Assembly: GCF_002021815.1 (NCBI RefSeq)
Contig: NZ_CP019952.1
Coordinates: 4,619,001 to 4,683,000, forward strand
Source of the DNA: Pseudomonas parafulva
GTDB lineage: Bacteria; Pseudomonadota; Gammaproteobacteria; Pseudomonadales; Pseudomonadaceae
Length of the DNA stretch: 64,000 nt
Reading direction: 5' to 3'
Shown here piece by piece: positions 60,337-64,000 of the stretch. Under the pieces are notes generated by a model, which did not search any database, was not told where the DNA came from, and worked only from the letters and a program-made list of their open reading frames with translations. The position numbers and the translations under genes are program-made. Every line of letters starts with the position of its first letter. Positions within the stretch are counted from its first letter, which is position 1.

Positions 60337-61210
60337 GAGGGTTCTTCAAGCGAGCGATTTGCTCAACTATGCGCTGTCAGGCTAGCCAGTCAAGCGTGAG
60401 CAACAGCCGGGGTGGCCCTGAAGGGGATCGATGTACGACGCCTGCGCCTTCATTGCCCTCCCAGCGCTCGCCCTTGAATAACGCCACGTCACCAGCATTC
60501 AGGCGCATCACCTTATCCACAGCGGCATAGCCTGTGGACAATGCAGTTCGCGCCACTTCCTGCTCCGGCACATACTCACTACCCGGTCCCGCATACGTTG
60601 TAATCAGTCTCAGCGGAACGTTATCCACATGGAAACGTGGGCACATCGGACTGGTCAGCGCACGTACGCGCAAACCCACGCGACGCGCGCCAAGCAAGCA
60701 GCTATAAGCCGACACGAGCCATGTGACATCCGCGACGAAAGCGTTATAGCCGTGGATATCCACAGCCTCCTGCAGCAGCGCGTCGATCACTGGGACCTGA
60801 TGCTCATCGACCTCGAGCACCCGCTGATCCGCTAACGATCCACCAAGCCCCGCCACAACTTCTGCAAAGTCGTGAAGCTGAGGCGGAAGTTGTCGCTGCC
60901 AGACAGCGAGATTGACACCGTCCTGCAGGACCTGCGCCATTGCCTGAGGAGTCTGGCCAAACACCTGACGGATATCCACAGCCTCTGGCTTACTCACGCG
61001 GCCACCCGCTCGTCCCAGGGGCCGAATGGATCGGGAAAACGCAGCCAGCCCATGGGCTCGAGTGCCATTTCTTCATCCGTCAACAGGCACTGTTCAAGAG
61101 CTGTGGATAATTGCGCCACATTCAGATTTTGACCTATGAACACTAACTCCTGCCGGCAGTCGCCAGTATCTGGCAACCAATGTTCAAGAATGGCTGCAAC
61201 GTTATCCACA
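59582..61210. repeat. Cluster of exact DnaA-box nonamers in the zinc operon
   Basis: Exact TTATCCACA or its complement occurs at 59582, 59849, 60513, 60621, 61102 and 61202. Near matches lie at 59829 (TTATCAACA), 59868 (TATTGATAA), 60756 and 60972 (ATATCCACA) and 60533 (TGTGGACAA). All are within genes. A uniform random estimate would give well under one such site per 10 kb. Confidence 0.7.
60377..60997 (-). CDS. DUF1826 family protein
   Basis: A 206-residue cytoplasmic protein. The DUF1826 pattern is visible in [23 protein letters not shown] sequence ([20 protein letters not shown]), [20 protein letters not shown], and [20 protein letters not shown], with the conserved CxxFHxD that could bind metal, and [17 protein letters not shown] at the end. 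Members are frequently found next to COG0523 genes, as here. No biochemical function is known to me. It overlaps the zigA stop by 4 bp and precedes the second COG0523 gene, so it is in the zinc-starvation operon. Confidence 0.88.
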   Translation of the reverse strand: MSKPEAVDIRQVFGQTPQAMAQVLQDGVNLAVWQRQLPPQLHDFAEVVAGLGGSLADQRVLEVDEHQVPVIDALLQEAVDIHGYNAFVADVTWLVSAYSCLLGARRVGLRVRALTSPMCPRFHVDNVPLRLITTYAGPGSEYVPEQEVARTALSTGYAAVDKVMRLNAGDVALFKGERWEGNEGAGVVHRSPSGPPRLLLTLDWLA

Positions 61211-62202
61211 TCCTCCGGCCACTGTTCGCGGGGTACGAAACACCACCAGCGACCAGCCAGACCATGGCGCATCATGCCGCCTGCCTGAGACCAACTGCCC
61301 GCTTCTTTATATTTGCTCGCCAACCAAAAGAACCCTTTAGAACGTAGTAACCGGCCATTACTCCAGGGCGTGTGGACAAAGTCATGGAACCGCTGCGGAT
61401 GAAAAGGCCGCCGTGCGGTCCAGGTGGTCGCTTGGATGCCATATTCTTCTGTTTCCGGTGTGTGTTCACCGCGAAGCTCCTTCAACCAGCCGGGCGCTTG
61501 CTCTGCCTGGTCGAAGTCGAACAAGCCGGTGTTCAGAATCCTGGCAAGGGGAACCTGACCCATGACCATTGGAATGATCTGGGCTCGGCGGTTCAGGCTA
61601 CGGAGGATGGCTGAAAGCTCTTCCCGTTCGGCCTGACTGACCAGATCGATTTTGCTCAACAGCAATACATCAGCAAACTCTACCTGCTCAATCAGCAAGT
61701 CGCTGATCGAGCGTTCATCGTCTTCTCCCAAAGTCTGGCCACTGCTTTCCAGGCTCTGCGCGGCTTGATAATCACGCATGAAGTTCAAGGCATCCACTAC
61801 GGTGACCATAGTGTCGAGACGCGCCAGATCCGACAGGCTGCGGCCTTGCTCATCACGGAAGGTAAAGGTTTCAGCCACAGGCAGAGGTTCTGAGATACCA
61901 GTCGATTCAATCAGCAGGTAATCGAAGCGCCCCGCCTCGGCCAGGCGTGCAACCTCTTCAAGCAGATCTTCACGCAGCGTGCAGCAGATGCAGCCATTGC
62001 TCATCTCCACCAGCTTTTCTTCGGCCCGGTTAAGGGTGACATTGCGCTGGACTTCGCTGGCGTCAATGTTGATCTCACTCATGTCATTGACGATGACCGC
62101 GACACGAAGATCTTCGCGATTGCGCAGAACATGGTTGAGAAGCGTGCTTTTCCCTGCGCCCAAAAACCCGGAGAGCACAGTGACAGGAAGACGATTGGAC
62201 AT
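60994..62202 (-). CDS. zigA: Zinc-starvation GTPase ZigA (COG0523)
   Basis: A 402-residue G3E-type GTPase expected to move zinc to essential proteins when zinc is scarce. Walker A is [18 protein letters not shown], the metal motif is [18 protein letters not shown] (GCICC), and the NKxD equivalent is LLSKIDLV. The C-terminal half is the long CobW-C domain with [20 protein letters not shown] and [13 protein letters not shown]. The length and domain pattern match the ZigA/YeiR-like Zur-regulated type. It is divergent from folE2 with a Zur-like palindrome between. DUF1826 and a second COG0523 gene follow in the same operon. Confidence 0.9.
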   Translation of the reverse strand: MSNRLPVTVLSGFLGAGKSTLLNHVLRNREDLRVAVIVNDMSEINIDASEVQRNVTLNRAEEKLVEMSNGCICCTLREDLLEEVARLAEAGRFDYLLIESTGISEPLPVAETFTFRDEQGRSLSDLARLDTMVTVVDALNFMRDYQAAQSLESSGQTLGEDDERSISDLLIEQVEFADVLLLSKIDLVSQAEREELSAILRSLNRRAQIIPMVMGQVPLARILNTGLFDFDQAEQAPGWLKELRGEHTPETEEYGIQATTWTARRPFHPQRFHDFVHTPWSNGRLLRSKGFFWLASKYKEAGSWSQAGGMMRHGLAGRWWCFVPREQWPEDVDNVAAILEHWLPDTGDCRQELVFIGQNLNVAQLSTALEQCLLTDEEMALEPMGWLRFPDPFGPWDERVAA

Positions 62203-62248
62203 GGCAAAACCTCATCACACAGGCGCATTCGAAACGATGCATTGCATA

Positions 62249-62266
62249 ATGTTATAAAGTAACAAT
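62249..62266. promoter_or_regulatory. Zur-like operator between zigA and folE2
   Basis: GTTATAAAGTAAC (62251-62263) inside TGTTATAAAGTAACA resembles the Zur box GTTATAnnnTAAC-type palindrome of pseudomonads. It lies in the 222-bp divergent gap, 47 bp from the zigA start, in the most AT-rich part of the gap. One site could serve both genes. Confidence 0.65.
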
Positions 62267-62424
62267 ACAATTTAGCCAAGTGGTTCCTGACGAGAGCTCT
62301 GTGTAATGAATAGAAAACGACCAGCCCATTTCACGGCGCATTGCTGACGACTCAGCCGCTACCTCACTGCGCCCATCCGCAGTGGACCCAATGTTCCACA
62401 TACACGCATAGCCTTGGAAATCCC

Positions 62425-63330
62425 ATGTCCCATCCCCCGCTTCCCGACGTCGCTGCACAGCATCTGAATTCCACCACACCATTGGACTGGGTAGGGATGT
62501 GCGGTATAGCCATGCCGATGCAGATCGGGGGCCGTCTGGTAGCAGCTACGGCAGATGCGGGTGTTAACCTTGTGGATGGCAACTCACGCGGCATACACAT
62601 GTCGCGTCTGTACCTGGCGCTTGAAAATCTTGAACAGGAGCCGCTGCGTCCGCTGCTGCTGCGTCGCCTTTTAGCGAGTTTTCTCAACAGTCATGATGGG
62701 CAATCGTCTGCGGCATACGTGCGATTGAGCTATCAGCATTTGCTTAAACGGCCTGCCTTGGTTAGTCCTCTTGCCGGGTGGAAAAGCTATGACGTCGAGA
62801 TCCATGCACGGATCGAACATGAAATGTTCCACGTGGAACTATCCGTTTCGATACCCTACTCGTCTACATGCCCTTGTTCAGCGGCGCTGGCTCGACAGCT
62901 TATTCAGCGACAGTTTCAAGCGCGATTTGGCATAGGAAACGTGGATAGTGATGAGGTCGTTGCGTGGCTGGGCACTTCGGAAGGCATCGTAGCGACGCCT
63001 CACAGCCAGAGGAGCATGGCGAAGATAAGTGTCAGGCTCGAGGATAATCATCCTGATCTCCCCATAACCGAGGTGATAGACAAGGCCGAGCAAGCCTTGG
63101 GCACTGCGGTACAAACCGCCGTGAAGCGCGCCGATGAGCAAGCATTCGCCCTGGCAAATGGACAAAATTTGATGTTTTGCGAGGACGCAGCCAGGCGAGT
63201 TTATGGGGCGCTAAGGGCTGTGGAATGGAGTAAAGCGTTCAAAGTGCGCGTGGAACATGCTGAAAGCCTGCATGCCCACGACGCCGTAGCAACTGCCCAG
63301 TGGCAGTGGAACATCACGTCCGAGGCTTGA
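62425..63330 (+). CDS. folE2: GTP cyclohydrolase FolE2
   Basis: A 301-residue type IB GTP cyclohydrolase, making dihydroneopterin triphosphate for folate and queuosine synthesis. The FolE2 motif SVSIPYSSTCPCSAALA holds the metal-site Cys residues. Unlike zinc-only FolE, FolE2 works with other metals, so it replaces FolE in zinc starvation. The ATG at 62425 gives MSHPPLPDVAAQHLNST; a TTG start at 62341 would add 28 residues. Divergence from zigA over a Zur-like site fits this role. Its 3' end overlaps the DUF3617 gene by 17 bp. Confidence 0.93.
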   Translation: MSHPPLPDVAAQHLNSTTPLDWVGMCGIAMPMQIGGRLVAATADAGVNLVDGNSRGIHMSRLYLALENLEQEPLRPLLLRRLLASFLNSHDGQSSAAYVRLSYQHLLKRPALVSPLAGWKSYDVEIHARIEHEMFHVELSVSIPYSSTCPCSAALARQLIQRQFQARFGIGNVDSDEVVAWLGTSEGIVATPHSQRSMAKISVRLEDNHPDLPITEVIDKAEQALGTAVQTAVKRADEQAFALANGQNLMFCEDAARRVYGALRAVEWSKAFKVRVEHAESLHAHDAVATAQWQWNITSEA

Positions 63331-63841
63331 CCGTACCGCAGTCATTGCCCAGCCATACCGCACGTGTATTCATGCTGCCCTGCTGCTGAACACCCGACGC
63401 ATTGAAAGTACCACTTACTTGTGTAGTGAATTCCTTGTCACTCAGGAAGGTAGCCTGGCCATTGCCCTGGGCCTTGGGGCAGCTGAACTGAAACTTCCAA
63501 ACGTTGCCGGTGCGATCGGTAATCTTTTGAGTACAGCCGGACTTTGGATCCTGCAGGGGAATGTCATTGGTTGCCACCTGCTGAGGGGTAAGACAGGAAC
63601 GCACCCCTTTACCACCCACGGTGACACCTTGCTTGGCAAGCATGCCTTCCATCATCGCCCGTTGATCGGGCGGTAGGTTCTTCAACTGACTGAGCATGAA
63701 ATCCATATCAGGTAGCGGCTTGCCATCGACCTGCATATTGCTGGTAGTCAGCTCCCACAAGCCGGGTTGAAGCATTTGGGCCTGGGCCGTTACGCAACTT
63801 GCGCACAAGGCCAGCGCCAGCAACGGCATACGAATTTTCAT
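63314..63841 (-). CDS. DUF3617 family exported protein
   Basis: A 175-residue periplasmic protein with signal peptide MKIRMPLLALALCASCVTAQ and cleavage after AQA. The mature part follows the DUF3617 pattern: QPGLWELTTSNMQVDGKPLP, then RSCLTPQQVATNDIPLQDPK, SGCTQKITDRTGNVWKFQFS and CPKAQGNGQATFLSDKEFTT, with four conserved Cys that may form disulfides. No function is known. The ATG at 63841 starts the signal; an in-frame Met 30 bp upstream would lengthen the n-region. It is convergent with folE2. Confidence 0.88.
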   Translation of the reverse strand: MKIRMPLLALALCASCVTAQAQMLQPGLWELTTSNMQVDGKPLPDMDFMLSQLKNLPPDQRAMMEGMLAKQGVTVGGKGVRSCLTPQQVATNDIPLQDPKSGCTQKITDRTGNVWKFQFSCPKAQGNGQATFLSDKEFTTQVSGTFNASGVQQQGSMNTRAVWLGNDCGTVKPRT

Positions 63842-64000
63842 GGAAAACACACTCCTGGAAATGCCGGTCACCCCGACGATGTTTGAGTTAGACGTTGAAA
63901 CGAACCGCTTGTTGCAGGCGAACCACGTTCGTGTTCTGTTACCTAAGGTGTATTCGACAAGCAGGATGCATATGGATTACCACAGCCCCCTTTTTTTTGG
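63842..64000. other. Terminal non-coding stretch
   Basis: No gene can be supported in the last 159 bp. The window ends in a run of eight T residues followed by GG. Confidence 0.4.

Noticed and set aside
1..64000. CRISPR arrays, insertion sequences, prophage, tRNA or rRNA genes
   Set aside because: None seen on reading either strand; repeats found are REP elements and short in-gene repeats only.

Overview
The window is a GC-rich piece of the chromosome of a Pseudomonas of the P. putida group. The evidence is the gene order (spoT-ridA, exbBD-tonB-oxyR-recG, hupA, rubAB, ubiCA, phoBR, pstSCAB-phoU, purEK, aspA, pycAB, hexR-zwf, uvrD, pdxY), protein sequences that read as typical Pseudomonas orthologues, and REP-type intergenic repeats of the P. 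putida kind. I see no rRNA, tRNA, CRISPR array, prophage or insertion sequence. Nearly all of it is core genome, densely packed on both strands. I assigned 62 protein genes; spoT is cut at its 5' end by the window edge.

Layout. 1-6.1 kb: spoT, ridA, a lipoprotein, an SDR-like protein and the exbB-exbD-tonB iron-uptake energizer. 6.1-10.7 kb: oxyR-recG and a YbaK-HDOD fusion protein. 10.7-14.6 kb: an SCP2-like protein, HU, rubredoxin and its reductase, ubiC-ubiA. 14.8-29 kb: the phosphate block, with phoB-phoR, a CorC-type protein, an M23 peptidase, a receiver protein, phoU-pstB-pstA-pstC-pstS and an MFS transporter. Matches to the Pho box lie before phoB, pstC and pstS. 29-35 kb: thioesterase, mutarotase, DUF3299, a GlsB/YeaQ protein, purEK with a terminator-like leader, a secreted metzincin-like protein and a LysR regulator. 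35-43.6 kb: aspA, then an AraC regulator, an acetylpolyamine amidohydrolase, a polyamine-binding protein, a MocR regulator, a PaiB-like protein and two GNAT acetyltransferases, which may form a polyamine acetylation/deacetylation module. 43.7-51.3 kb: two-subunit pyruvate carboxylase with its LysR regulator, and hexR/zwf around a clear HexR operator. 51.4-59.4 kb: uvrD, a Tim44-like protein, a possible structured RNA, an SMI1/KNR4 protein, a CPA2 antiporter, a thioesterase, pdxY and DUF3301. 59.4-63.9 kb: a zinc-starvation block (COG0523, DUF1826, zigA, divergent folE2) around a Zur-like operator, then a DUF3617 protein.

The genes fall into regulated sets: iron uptake (TonB system), peroxide response (OxyR), phosphate starvation (PhoB/R with Pst), carbon entry (HexR/Zwf, pyruvate carboxylase), purine synthesis and zinc sparing. 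The least explained signals are non-coding: (i) a perfect 12-bp inverted repeat that includes the oxyR start codon; (ii) an 11-bp terminator-like hairpin in the purE leader with no upstream gene to terminate; (iii) at least nine exact TTATCCACA DnaA-box nonamers, confined to two short coding regions (40.25-41.42 kb and 59.58-61.21 kb); (iv) a nested hairpin with a U-rich end before the SMI1/KNR4 gene; (v) a Pho box so close to pstC that its transcript may be almost leaderless. No computation or database search was possible; family names come from reading the sequences.
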